From: Leptotrichia shahii
GTDB lineage: Bacteria > Fusobacteriota > Fusobacteriia > Fusobacteriales > Leptotrichiaceae
Direction: 5' to 3'
NCBI RefSeq assembly: GCF_008327825.1
Contig: NZ_AP019827.1
Coordinates: forward strand, 992,001-1,056,000
DNA: 64,000 nucleotides
The notes under the pieces: generated by a model
Database searches by the model: none
Told to the model about the DNA's origin: nothing
What the model saw: the letters and a program-made list of their open reading frames with translations, nothing else
Part shown: piece after piece, positions 17,807 to 27,876 of the stretch
Layout of the letters: every line of letters begins with the position of its first letter
Numbering within the stretch: position 1 is the stretch's first letter
Made by a program: the position numbers and the translations under genes

Positions 17807-20800
17807 CTACATATTAAAATATTTACAGAACGGCTGTGAGAATACAATCGCACTTACTGTAGCTTCTGGATACATCATAAACTCTTCTGTTAGAGAGATT
17901 CCGTATCTTTCTGGTTTTAAAAGATTAAATAATTTTCTTTGGTCACTCAAATCAGGGCAGGCTGGATAACCAAAAGAATAACGGTTTCCTTGATATTGAG
18001 CATTCAATATTTCGTTTATGCTAATGTCTTTGTCGATAATCCCTACGTCTTGACGCATCATCTTGTGAATATATTCTGATGTTGCTTCAGCAAGTTCAAG
18101 TCCTACAGAGTTTACAATGTGCCCTCTGTAAAATTCACCTTTTTCTTTAAGTTCATTTGAAACAAGTCTTGATTTTTCTCCTGCAGTTGCGACAAAGAAT
18201 CCGATATAGTCAATTCCATCTGGATTTACATAATCATTTAATGATAAATACTGTCCATATTTTTGTCTTGGAAAATCAAATGTTTCTAATACAGTTGACA
18301 AGTCATCTGATAAAACTTCGATTTTGAAATCTTCCTTTCTTTCTCCAGCTTTTCGACGTACAGGGAAAAACTTGTAGATAGCTTTTATATCAAAGTATTC
18401 GTCGCCATTTTCGATAATATCCTGAATTTCATTGTATAATTTTATTGTTCTAGGATCTTGCTTTTCAATTAGATTATTTACAATCCATTTCATTCCGAGA
18501 TGTTTTCCAATTAGCATTTGTAAATTTATGAATGGAAATACATCTTTCGCCTTTATATTTGTTATAATTTGTTTATTTAATGTTTGCGGCTTATAAATTT
18601 TTTCAAAGTCATATTTTGGAAGTTCAACTTTTGAAAAATCGAATGTTCCGTCAGCATCCTTAATATCACTTACCGTTGGTTTAACTTTTAGCTGCTCAAG
18701 TTTTTTTGCATCTTTAATTGTTACGAGTTCTCTACGTTTTTGCAAATATTCCTTAAACTCTTCAAATTTTTTCTCATCAATCATTTTGTTCAAGTCTGCA
18801 AGAGCTGTCATTGCATCTCTTGAGTAAATTACGATGTTATTCTTGTAGGCAGGCTCAATTTTATTTACAGTAAATTTTTCCGTAAGTGCCGCACCTCCTA
18901 CAAATATTGGAATATCAATACCAGCTTCATGCAGAACGCCCATAGTATTCACCATTTCTGTGGCAGATTTTACAAGAAGTCCAGAAAGACCCAAGAAGTC
19001 TGCTTTATGTTCAATAATTGCTTCACGGATTTTTTCGGCAGGTGTATTTATTCCTAAGTCAATTACTTCGTAACCATTATTTCCAATGATTATTCCAACC
19101 AGATTTTTTCCAATGTCGTGAACATCCCCTTTTACTGTTGCCATAATTACTTTCCCTTTTACAGACGATTCATCTTTTTCCATGAATTGTTCCAGATGAG
19201 AAACTGAAGCTTTCATAACTTCGGCACTTTGTAGCACTTCGGCAACAATTAAGTCATTGTTGTTAAACAGCCTTCCAACTTCATCCATTCCAGTCATAAG
19301 AGGACCGTTTATTATATCAATTGGAGAATATTTTTTTAACAATTCGTCAAGATATATTGTCAAATCTTTTTTACTTCCTTCGACAACTAGATTGGAAACC
19401 TTTTCTTCAGTAGTTAGATTGCTTGTGTCAACAACTTTTTGAACGGCTTTTTTCTCACGGTAGAAGTTTGCAAATTTTGATACGTTTTCGTCATCTGTGT
19501 GAAATAAAATATTTTCTGATAATTCCTTTTCTTCGTCTGAAATTTCACTCATAGGAATAACTTTTTCAGTATTTACAATCGCATAGTCTAGTCCAGCTTC
19601 GTAAGCCTTTTGCATATAATAAGTGTTTAAAACTTCTCTTCCAGCGATTGGCAGCCCAAATGAAATATTACTCACTCCCAAAATTGTCTTTACATTTGGC
19701 ATTTCAGTTTTAATTTGACGTATTGCCTCAATTGTTGCTGTGGCAGAGCCTATATACTTCTGGTCTCCTGTAGCAACGGGGAAAACTAATGTGTCAAAAA
19801 TTATATCTCTTTCGTCAATTCCATATTTTTTCGTAAGCAGCTCATAACTTCTTCTGGCAACTTTCAATTTTTTCTCAACAGAAACAGCCATACCTTCCTC
19901 ATCAATCAGCCCTACAACGACAGAAGCCCCAAAATCTTTAATAACTTTTGCCATATCAGCAAATTTCTTTTCCCCATCTTCAAGGTTAATCGAATTTATA
20001 ATTCCTTTTCCTTGCAAGTAAGTAAGCCCTTCCTTAACGACATTTATATCAGTTGAGTCAATCATAAGCGGAACTTTCGCAAATTTTGCTACTTTATCCA
20101 AGAATGCTTTCATATCAGCAATCTCATCTCTGTCAGGGTTCGCAAGGCAAATATCAATTACATCTGCACGCCCCTTAATCTGCAGTCTTGCAACTTCTGT
20201 CGCCTCATCAAATTTCTCACTTGCAATCAAGTTTTTAAAAATACGTGAACCAATAACATTCGTACGTTCACCTACGTAAACTGGTCTATCTTTTGGCATT
20301 TCTAGAGCAATTAGCCCTGATACATCGTTAAAATCCTTGTTTTCATCAATAACTCTTGGAGAATAGTTTACACTTTTTTCCTTAATTTTCTGAATATGTT
20401 CAGGAGTAGTTCCACAGCACCCACCAACAATATTTAAATAATTATTTTGGAAAAACGGCTCAATTTTTGCTGACAATGTGTCTGGAGTTTCCTCATATTC
20501 TCCGTCTTCGTTAGGAAGCCCAGCATTTGGATAAACTGAAATATACGTATTTGAAATATTATTCAATGTTTTTAAAAACTGTGTCATAAATTCAGGTCCA
20601 GTTGCACAGTTCAGTCCCACAGAAAATGGATTCATGTGATTTACAGCATAATAAAAGGCATCCGCAGTCTGTCCTGCAAGTGTTGTTCCTGTACTTTCAA
20701 TTGTAAAAGACAGCATTAATGGAACAGTATAATTTTCTTCCATTGCCTTTTTAAGCCCTAAATAAGCGGCTTTCAAGTTTCTCGTATCTTGAATAGTTTC

Positions 20801-21316
20801 AAACAGAATTAAGTCAACTCCACCAGCCATAAGCCCTGAAACAGCAGTATAATAATTATGAATAAGCTCTTCAAAAGTTACGCCTCCAGTAACGCTAATC
20901 GACTTGTTAGAAGGTCCTAATGCACCTGCCACATAAAGATTTCGTGTAACTTCAGGATTCTCGCTTTTATATTCTGCAATAGCCTCATTTACAAGTTCAG
21001 CAGCCCTTTTGTTCATCTCAAAAACTTTATCTTCCAAGTCATAGTCTTTTAATACAATATCCAAAGCCCCAAAACTATTAGTTTCAATAATATCACTTCC
21101 AGCTTCGAGATATTTTTTATGAATATTCTTAATAATATCAGGTCTTTTCAGCACAAGATAATCATTACATCCCTCATATTTTTCTCCGCCAAAATCATCG
21201 GCAGTTAGATTTTCCTGCTGAATCATCGTTCCCATTGCTCCATCCAGCAGTAATATTTTATATTTTAAATCATTCTGTAACAAATTGTATGAGTTCCTAT
21301 ATTTATTTTCTGTCAT
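17807..21316 (-). CDS. metH: Cobalamin-dependent methionine synthase
   Basis: MetH transfers a methyl group from methyltetrahydrofolate through cobalamin to homocysteine. The 1169-residue protein has all four modules in order: homocysteine domain with the zinc cysteines in NCATGP and GGCCGTTPEH, a pterin-binding domain, the B12 domain with DVHDIGKN (the cobalt-ligand histidine), and the S-adenosylmethionine activation domain with RYSFGYPACPD near the end. I use ATG 21316, which follows CAGGAG; ATG 21334 would add six residues. No cobalamin or SAM riboswitch is apparent upstream. Confidence 0.97.
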   Translation of the reverse strand: MTENKYRNSYNLLQNDLKYKILLLDGAMGTMIQQENLTADDFGGEKYEGCNDYLVLKRPDIIKNIHKKYLEAGSDIIETNSFGALDIVLKDYDLEDKVFEMNKRAAELVNEAIAEYKSENPEVTRNLYVAGALGPSNKSISVTGGVTFEELIHNYYTAVSGLMAGGVDLILFETIQDTRNLKAAYLGLKKAMEENYTVPLMLSFTIESTGTTLAGQTADAFYYAVNHMNPFSVGLNCATGPEFMTQFLKTLNNISNTYISVYPNAGLPNEDGEYEETPDTLSAKIEPFFQNNYLNIVGGCCGTTPEHIQKIKEKSVNYSPRVIDENKDFNDVSGLIALEMPKDRPVYVGERTNVIGSRIFKNLIASEKFDEATEVARLQIKGRADVIDICLANPDRDEIADMKAFLDKVAKFAKVPLMIDSTDINVVKEGLTYLQGKGIINSINLEDGEKKFADMAKVIKDFGASVVVGLIDEEGMAVSVEKKLKVARRSYELLTKKYGIDERDIIFDTLVFPVATGDQKYIGSATATIEAIRQIKTEMPNVKTILGVSNISFGLPIAGREVLNTYYMQKAYEAGLDYAIVNTEKVIPMSEISDEEKELSENILFHTDDENVSKFANFYREKKAVQKVVDTSNLTTEEKVSNLVVEGSKKDLTIYLDELLKKYSPIDIINGPLMTGMDEVGRLFNNNDLIVAEVLQSAEVMKASVSHLEQFMEKDESSVKGKVIMATVKGDVHDIGKNLVGIIIGNNGYEVIDLGINTPAEKIREAIIEHKADFLGLSGLLVKSATEMVNTMGVLHEAGIDIPIFVGGAALTEKFTVNKIEPAYKNNIVIYSRDAMTALADLNKMIDEKKFEEFKEYLQKRRELVTIKDAKKLEQLKVKPTVSDIKDADGTFDFSKVELPKYDFEKIYKPQTLNKQIITNIKAKDVFPFINLQMLIGKHLGMKWIVNNLIEKQDPRTIKLYNEIQDIIENGDEYFDIKAIYKFFPVRRKAGERKEDFKIEVLSDDLSTVLETFDFPRQKYGQYLSLNDYVNPDGIDYIGFFVATAGEKSRLVSNELKEKGEFYRGHIVNSVGLELAEATSEYIHKMMRQDVGIIDKDISINEILNAQYQGNRYSFGYPACPDLSDQRKLFNLLKPERYGISLTEEFMMYPEATVSAIVFSQPFCKYFNM

Positions 21317-21334
21317 TTTTTCAGCTCCTGTCAT

Positions 21335-21739
21335 TAAACTTTATTTTTATTCTATCATAAAAAGGCGTATGTGTATATAGAAATATTAATTATTTGTAAA
21401 ATACGTTAAAAAGGTGTTGTACTCGATTATGAAATGTGTTAAATTTCATATTAGATTTGTTCTCCACTCTTTGACAAGGAATCTATTAAATACTGCTGTT
21501 ATTCAATCTTTATCGTTTTTGTTTTTATAATTGCCAATTAAGTAGATTGACTATAATTTTACATTAATATTAAATAAAAAAACGATACTATTATTAAAAC
21601 TATTATTTTTTCACAACTTTTTTGAATAGTAATAAATAAGAGAATTTTGATATATAAAATATATAAAATATATAATCTATAAAATCCCTTTATCCATCAA
21701 CTTAGAAAACTATTTAATCAAAAATTAAATATAATCTTA
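21335..21739. other. AT-rich intergenic region between metH and the nrd operon
   Basis: This stretch of about 400 bases separates two divergent transcription units. I see no ORF with a ribosome site, no RNA gene and no clear riboswitch fold. It is very AT-rich near 21,540-21,740 and presumably holds the metH promoter. Confidence 0.5.
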
Positions 21740-21811
21740 TTGAAAAAATTCTAAAAATAAGATACACTACATATACGATAAAAAAATCAGAAAAAACACT
21801 ACATATTGTGT
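21740..21811 (+). promoter_or_regulatory. nrd operon promoter with two NrdR boxes
   Basis: A promoter with TTGAAA (21740-21745), 17 bases and TACACT (21763-21768) lies upstream of the redoxin-nrdI-nrdE genes. Two copies resembling the NrdR box (consensus ACAC-A/T-rich-GTGT) overlap and follow it: ACACTACATATACGAT at 21764-21779 and ACACTACATATTGTGT at 21796-21811. Their start-to-start distance is 32 bp, three helical turns, the arrangement known for the ATP/dATP-sensing repressor NrdR. The second box is the better match. Confidence 0.85.
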
Positions 21812-21843
21812 TTTATGTGTAAAAATAGGAGGAGAAAAGAATA

Positions 21844-22083
21844 ATGAAAAAAATAATAAAGTTTGAAAAGAATGACTGTAATCCATGTGCAATGGTGTCA
21901 GATCTATTAGATAAAAAAGGTGTGGAATATGAAAGAATAAATCCATTTGATAATCCAGAAATCGCTGTAAAATACAGAGTAAGAAGCGTTCCAACAGTAA
22001 TTTTATTTGAAGAAAACGAAGAAATAAAAAGAACAATCGGCTTTAAGCCAGAAGAAATCAATGAAATCATCTCAATGATGTAA
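21844..22083 (+). CDS. Thioredoxin/glutaredoxin-like protein
   Basis: This 79-residue protein carries a CNPC redox motif at residues 12-15 and the cis-proline block RSVPTVILF, both standard for the thioredoxin fold. Its size and place ahead of nrdI and nrdE suggest that it is the NrdH-like electron donor that reduces the ribonucleotide reductase, although NrdH usually has CxQC or CVQC and this protein has CNPC. AGGAGGAG precedes the ATG. It is the first gene of the NrdR-controlled operon. Confidence 0.85.
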   Translation: MKKIIKFEKNDCNPCAMVSDLLDKKGVEYERINPFDNPEIAVKYRVRSVPTVILFEENEEIKRTIGFKPEEINEIISMM

Positions 22084-22258
22084 TTTTGGAACAATCTAAA
22101 AAGACAATTTAAAGTAATTAATAATAATACTCAAAACAATTTTTATTAAAATATTTAGTTTTGAGTATATTTTATGTCAAAATTTGGAAAACAAAACAAA
22201 ATTTTAGCCATTTATTCAGTAAAAAATAGAATAAATGCCAAAAAGTAAGGTGAAATCA

Positions 22259-22630
22259 ATGTATATATATTATGATTCAAAAACAGGAAATGTTGAGCGG
22301 TTTATAAAAAAAATGCAATCACAACGTCCAGACTGGCATTTTATAAAAATAAATCCAACTATGATAATCAAAAACGAAGGGCATTTTCTAACATTCACAA
22401 CAAAAATTGGAGAAGTTCCAGAAACAACAGACAAGTTTTTAGAAAATGGAAATAATAGCAAATTGATAAAATCAGTGAGTTCTAGCGGAAATAGAAACTG
22501 GGGACAATTTTTCGCACTAGCAGCTGATAAAATTCAAGAGAAATATGGAATTCCAGTATTGATGAAATTTGAGCTGTCGGGAACAAGTACGGAAGTGGAA
22601 AATTATATAGATTATTTGGAAAATAACTAA
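22259..22630 (+). CDS. nrdI: Flavodoxin-like NrdI
   Basis: NrdI is the flavoprotein that helps assemble the dimanganese-tyrosyl cofactor of NrdF. The 123-residue protein begins MYIYYDSKTGNVERFI, the typical phosphate-binding start, and has the SSGNRNWGQFFALAADKI block of the family. An in-frame ATG at 22235 exists, but AAGGTGA just before 22259 decides the start. It lies between the redoxin and nrdE genes, as in most class Ib operons. Confidence 0.93.
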   Translation: MYIYYDSKTGNVERFIKKMQSQRPDWHFIKINPTMIIKNEGHFLTFTTKIGEVPETTDKFLENGNNSKLIKSVSSSGNRNWGQFFALAADKIQEKYGIPVLMKFELSGTSTEVENYIDYLENN

Positions 22631-22690
22631 CTTTTAATTTTATGTAATCATTGAATTTAGCTAAATTATAAAATAAAAAAATAGGAGAAG

Positions 22691-24793
22691 ATGATGGTAG
22701 ATAAAAGAGCAAAAAAATGGATATACTTAAATAACGAGATAATGGTAAAACAAGGTGAGGATTTTCAGCTGGAGAAAGATAAGGAGGCTGTTTATTCGTA
22801 TTTTGTGGATTATGTGAATAAAAATACGGTGTTTTTTCATAATCTTGAGGAAAAGATGAGATATTTGATAAAAAATGATTATTATATTAATTTTTATGAG
22901 ATGTATAGCCACGATGAGATAAAGGAAGTGTTTAAGCTGGTTTATGATAAGAAGTTTAGATTTGCTTCGTTTATGAGTGCGTCTAAGTTTTATCAAAGTT
23001 ATGCTTTGATGGATGACACTGGAGAAAAATTTTTGGAAAGATATGAGGACAGGATTGCAACGGTTTCGCTATACTTAGCACAGGGAAATGTTGAAAAGGC
23101 AAAAGAGTATGCTTTGATGTTGATAAATCAAGAATATCAGCCTGCTACGCCAACTTTTTTAAATTCTGGAAAAAAACGTTCTGGAGAGCTTGTTTCTTGT
23201 TTTCTTGATGAAATGGGAGATAATTTGAGCGGAATTGGATATGTTTTTGATTCTTCAATGAAACTTTCTTCGATTGGTGGAGGAGTTTCGATTAACCTTT
23301 CTAAAGTAAGAGCAAGAGGAGAGTCAATAAAAGGAGTTGAAGGTAGAGCTTCTGGAGTTTTACCAATTATGAAGATTTTAGAGGATATTTTTTCGTATGC
23401 AAATCAGTTAGGACAAAGAGCTGGGGCTGGAGCGGTTTATTTGAATGTTTTCCATTCTGATATTAATGAATTTTTGGATAGTAAAAAAATAAATGTAGAT
23501 GAAAAAATCAGAATAAAATCATTGTCAATCGGAGTTATTGTTCCAGATAAATTTATGCAGCTGGCAATGGAAGATGAAGTTTGTTACACGTTTAATCCAC
23601 ACACAGTATTCCTTGAATATGGGCAATATCTGGATGAGATGGATATGAATGAAATGTATGAAAAACTGGTTGATAATCCAAATGTTAAAAAGAAAAAAAT
23701 AAACGCAAGGGAACTTCTTGTAAAAATTTCTCAAACTCAAAAAGAAAGTGGATACCCTTATTTATTCTTTAAAGATAATGCAAATAAAGAACACGCATTA
23801 AAAGAAATCGGAACAGTTAAATTCTCAAATTTATGTACTGAAATTATGCAATTATCAGAAGTTTCAGACATTAATGCATATTATGAGGAAGATACGATAA
23901 GACGTGGAATTTCATGTAATTTAGGTTCATTAAATATTGCAACTGTAATGGAAAATAAGAGAATAAAAGAAGCCACAAAAGCGGCGATTGATTCACTTAC
24001 AATGGTATCAGACTTAACAAACATTGATATTGTTCCGTCAATAAAAAAAGCAAACGACGAGCTGCACTCAGTAGGGCTGGGAGCAATGAACCTGCACGGG
24101 TACTTGGCTAAAAACTTTATTATGTACGAAAGTAAGGAAGCGCTTGACTTCTGTAACGTATTCTTTATGATGGTAAACTTCTATTCATTGGAACGTTCAA
24201 TGGAAATCGCAAAAGAAAAAGGCGAAACTTTCAAGGACTTTGAAAAATCTGAATATGCCAACGGAAACTACTTTGACAAATACATTACAAAAGAATACAT
24301 GCCACAAACAGAAAAAATAAAACAGCTATTTGAAGGAATCTACATCCCAACAAAAGAAGACTGGGCAAACCTAAAAGAGCAAGTAATGAAACACGGAGTC
24401 TACAACGCCTACCGAATGGCAATCGCCCCAAACCAGTCAACATCCTACATAATGAACTCCACAGCCTCAGTAATGCCAGTAGTTGACACAATCGAAGTAA
24501 GAGAATACGGAGACAGTACGACATTCTATCCAATGCCGTACTTGACAAACGACAACTACTTCTTCTATAAGTCCGCTTACGATATGGATCAAAAAAATAT
24601 CTTGAAACTAATTTCTGTAATTCAAAGACACGTGGATCAGGGAATTTCGACTATCTTGTATACGAAGAGTACGGATAGCACTAGAGATTTGGCTAGGCTT
24701 TATATTTATGCTCATAGATTGGGGTTGAAATCGCTTTATTATACGAGAACTAGGAAGGCTACGATTGAGGAGTGTATTTCATGTTCGGTTTAG
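22691..24793 (+). CDS. nrdE: Class Ib ribonucleotide reductase, alpha subunit
   Basis: NrdE reduces ribonucleoside diphosphates with NrdF as radical generator. The 700-residue protein shows QPATPTFLNSGKKRSGELVS, where the serine/cysteine region begins the active site, then SCFLDEMGDNL, SNLCTEIMQ (catalytic cysteine), the NxN block CNLGSLNIATV, and a C-terminal CISC redox pair close to the end. There is no ATP-cone, as usual for class Ib. AGGAG precedes ATG 22691; ATG 22694 is also possible. The normal partner nrdF is displaced by 3.1 kb. Confidence 0.97.
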   Translation: MMVDKRAKKWIYLNNEIMVKQGEDFQLEKDKEAVYSYFVDYVNKNTVFFHNLEEKMRYLIKNDYYINFYEMYSHDEIKEVFKLVYDKKFRFASFMSASKFYQSYALMDDTGEKFLERYEDRIATVSLYLAQGNVEKAKEYALMLINQEYQPATPTFLNSGKKRSGELVSCFLDEMGDNLSGIGYVFDSSMKLSSIGGGVSINLSKVRARGESIKGVEGRASGVLPIMKILEDIFSYANQLGQRAGAGAVYLNVFHSDINEFLDSKKINVDEKIRIKSLSIGVIVPDKFMQLAMEDEVCYTFNPHTVFLEYGQYLDEMDMNEMYEKLVDNPNVKKKKINARELLVKISQTQKESGYPYLFFKDNANKEHALKEIGTVKFSNLCTEIMQLSEVSDINAYYEEDTIRRGISCNLGSLNIATVMENKRIKEATKAAIDSLTMVSDLTNIDIVPSIKKANDELHSVGLGAMNLHGYLAKNFIMYESKEALDFCNVFFMMVNFYSLERSMEIAKEKGETFKDFEKSEYANGNYFDKYITKEYMPQTEKIKQLFEGIYIPTKEDWANLKEQVMKHGVYNAYRMAIAPNQSTSYIMNSTASVMPVVDTIEVREYGDSTTFYPMPYLTNDNYFFYKSAYDMDQKNILKLISVIQRHVDQGISTILYTKSTDSTRDLARLYIYAHRLGLKSLYYTRTRKATIEECISCSV

Positions 24794-24845
24794 TTAAATA
24801 TCTGATAAACAAAGATTAGTATTAAAAAAAAGGAGATTAACATGT

Positions 24846-26689
24846 ATGAGTATAGGAACCGAGAAGGTATTGTATGTAATTGGAAATGGCTTTGATTTAA
24901 ACTTAGGATTGAAAACAAGTTATAATGATTTTTTTGAATATATTGACATCAATAATATGAAAAATATTATTAATGTAGTAAGAGAAGATAGAAAAAATAT
25001 TGAAAAATATGATAAAAAAAGATTGGAATATTTTAGTGAAAAACTGAAAAAATATGATTATGAATTAAAAGAAAATAATTTTTTATTAAAATTAGAGGAG
25101 TCTATTAATGAAAAAAATCAGAAACAAATAAAAGAGAATATTTATTGTGTTCATAAAGAAATAATTTCAACATTGAAATCTAGAACTACAAATAGATTTG
25201 TAGATGAATATGGAGTATTTATTATATTTTTATTATTAATTAAAGTTGAAAAAAATGAATGGCAATGGGTTGAGGAGCAAATTTTATGTTATATACAAGA
25301 TTTAATAGAAATATTCAATAATAGATTCAATGAATTAACACTTTTTATAAAAGATAATTGGAATGATTTAGAGTTAGAATTAGAAAAAATTATAAAATTA
25401 GTTAGACTTAGTTTTAGAAAAAGTAAATTTGAAAAAGTAAAAAAAAGATATTTGAAAAATTTTAATGAAAATGAAAAAATTAAAAGAGATAATATGGAAA
25501 GTGTCCTAAAAATAATTTTAAAAAACAGAGGAATATTTTAATAATAAAATAAGCATAAAAGAATATCAAAACTATGTAGAAAATTTAATATTTGAAATAG
25601 AGTATTTAAATTTTCTTTTAGAGATTTTATTCACAGATTATAATAAAGATATAGATTTTAAAAAAGATGAATTAAAAATAATAAATAAAAATGATAAGAA
25701 ATGTATATATTTAAAAGAACAACTTAATATTTTTGAGAATTATTTCGGAGAATATGTTTTAAAGATAAATAATGACGTAAAAAATATATTAACACTTAAA
25801 GATATATCTGGTAAAATTAATAAAAATAAAAGTTTTGAAAATAAATTTTTAAGACTAGAAATTCAAAATAAAGAAACTGAAGTTACGGTAGATAAAGCAC
25901 TAAAGAAAAAAATGGCTTCTAAAATAATTAAAAGTATAAATAATTTTTTTAAAAATGGAAAAGAAAAAAAATATATAATTAATTTTAATTATACAAATTA
26001 CTTAAATGAATTTATTAATGATAAAAATAATTTAAATATAGAAGAAATGATTAATATCAATGGAGATATAAATGATTTTACTGGAAATCCAAAAATTTAT
26101 TTTGCATCAATAGAAAACGAGATAAAAAAAATTATGGAAGTATCACAGCTAAACTACAAGTCTAAGAGTTTGAGATATACTCTTACATTATTAAACAGTG
26201 TAGTACCTAATTTAAAAAATATAGAAATTAAATCTACAAAAGGTAAAAATATTATAGATGAACTTAATAATTTAGAGAATAATATTAAAAAAGAAATAAA
26301 CAAAATAGGAAAAATAGAATCGAATTTAATTTTTGGTATAGATGATGTACAAATTAAAGATGAGTTTATTAAAGAAATACTTAAAGGTTTTATAAAAAAA
26401 TAGAAGAAAGGAACTTGAAGAAAAATGGAAGAAATTAATAGAAACAAATAATTTTTCTAAAATATATTTTTATGGACATTCATTTGCAGATGCTGACTAT
26501 ACTTTTTTTGAAGATCTTTTTGATTTGATTAATTTAGAGAATAACAAAGCTATAAAATTGATATTTTTATATTCAAGTGGTTTTTCTTGTGAAAGAAGTG
26601 TAAACTCTTTAATAAAAAAGTATGCTTTAAAAAAACATAAGGAAATTACTAAACTAAAAAATAAATTAGAAATAAAAGAAATAAATTAA
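24846..26689 (+). pseudogene. abiH: AbiH-family abortive-infection gene with two frameshifts
   Basis: The first ORF (24846-25541) begins with the AbiH hallmark VLYVIGNGFDLNLGLKTSYNDFF. It stops at TAA, then the same protein continues in the +1 frame through FNYTNYLNEF and SNLIFGIDD to 26403. After a second shift at the seven-A run 26394-26400 it ends with IYFYGHSFADADYTFFEDLF, another AbiH hallmark, at 26689. Removing one T near 25541 and one A at 26400 would give one ORF of about 614 residues. AbiH proteins abort phage infection in lactococci. Its place inside the nrd operon points to acquisition by transfer. Confidence 0.85.
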
Positions 26690-26836
26690 TAAAGATAAAT
26701 TAATAGAAATACGAAAATAAAATTTGAAGAATATCTAAAAAAACAGTATAAATAAAAATAAAAGAGATGTTATTTATAGAAAGCAAATATTAAGAAAATA
26801 CAAGAAACAACCTACAAATATAAAAAGTAAAAATGT

Positions 26837-26944
26837 TGGAAAATAGCAGTTGGACTTAATCAGGTTGATGATTTGAAGCGGTCGGAAGAATTATGAAAAC
26901 TTGCTTATGAGAATATAAATAACATCAAAATTTTTTGCTATTAA
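26837..26944 (+). pseudogene. Short relic resembling the N-terminus of a Fic protein or VbhA-type antitoxin
   Basis: In one frame the segment reads WKIAVGLNQVDDLKRSEEL, a stop, then KLAYENI. This resembles the GLxxVDGLKPS...LA...IEG block at the start of many Fic proteins and of VbhA-like antitoxins. There is no start codon, and the frame ends after 35 codons. It lies 24 bases before the intact fic gene. The assignment rests on one short motif. Confidence 0.4.
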
Positions 26945-26967
26945 ATAAAAGGGGAGGGAGATAAAAA

Positions 26968-27825
26968 ATGTTTAAAATATCTAAAATTGAAAGTTTAAAA
27001 AACTTTTTAGAAAAAAAAAGACCCTTAAATAAAGGGATTCTGACAAAATTGGAAAATAATCTTAAAACAAATTTTATTTATAATTCAAATGCGATTGAAG
27101 GTAGCACTCTTACTTTGAAAGAAACGGATATTATTCTTCAATATGGGGTTACTGTGAAAGGGAAAAGTTTGAAAGAACATGAGGAAGTGAAGGGGCAGGA
27201 ATATGCTCTTAATTTTCTCAAGGAAGTTATAAAAACAAATGAATCTTTATCACTGAGGTTGATAAGAGAATTTCATGCTCTTGTGTTGAATGATGATATT
27301 GAGAATAGAGGGAAGTTTAAGAAAAGTAATAATGAAATTTTGGGTGCTGGATTTGAAACGACACCTTATTATCTTGTTGAAGAGAAGTTGACGGAGTTGA
27401 TTGAAAAATTCAATAGTAGTGAAAATAATGATTTGATAATGAAGGTTGCTTGTTTTCATGCTGATTTTGGAAAGATTCATCCATTTATTGATGGTAATGG
27501 ACGGACTGGGAGATTACTTTTGAATTTGGAGCTTATGAAAAATGGTTATCCGATTACAGTTATACGAAATGAAGATAGAGATGAATACTATACTGCTTTA
27601 GAAACAGCACAAGTTGAATCAAATTACAATTTACTTGCTGATTTTATAGAAAAGAGTGTTGAAAATACTTTTTGGATGTATTATAAATATTTTGATGAAG
27701 ATACAAAAATGAAGTTTGAAGAATATTTAAAAAAGAATGGAATTAATCCGAAAGAAGTTTATCAAAAGAGATTTCAGGATTATTCAGAGACAGAGAGGGA
27801 TTTTCCAAGAGATTGGGATAAATAG
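26968..27825 (+). CDS. fic: Fic-domain protein (AMP transferase type)
   Basis: Fic enzymes usually transfer AMP to a hydroxyl on a target protein. The 285-residue protein carries the complete active-site loop HPFIDGNGRTGR (about residues 171-182) and the inhibitory-helix motif S-x-x-x-E-G as SNAIEG at residues 37-42, ahead of the Fic core, which marks a self-inhibited class II Fic protein. GGGGAGGGAG precedes the ATG. It sits between the broken abiH and nrdF and is probably transcribed with the nrd genes. The target is unknown. Confidence 0.93.
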   Translation: MFKISKIESLKNFLEKKRPLNKGILTKLENNLKTNFIYNSNAIEGSTLTLKETDIILQYGVTVKGKSLKEHEEVKGQEYALNFLKEVIKTNESLSLRLIREFHALVLNDDIENRGKFKKSNNEILGAGFETTPYYLVEEKLTELIEKFNSSENNDLIMKVACFHADFGKIHPFIDGNGRTGRLLLNLELMKNGYPITVIRNEDRDEYYTALETAQVESNYNLLADFIEKSVENTFWMYYKYFDEDTKMKFEEYLKKNGINPKEVYQKRFQDYSETERDFPRDWDK

Positions 27826-27876
27826 AAATAAAATTATGAAAAATTATTTTAGATTTCAAAGAAAACGGGGAGTTAA

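Noticed and set aside
21317-21560. Cobalamin or SAM riboswitch before metH
   Set aside because: I looked for the conserved core elements on the minus strand and saw none.
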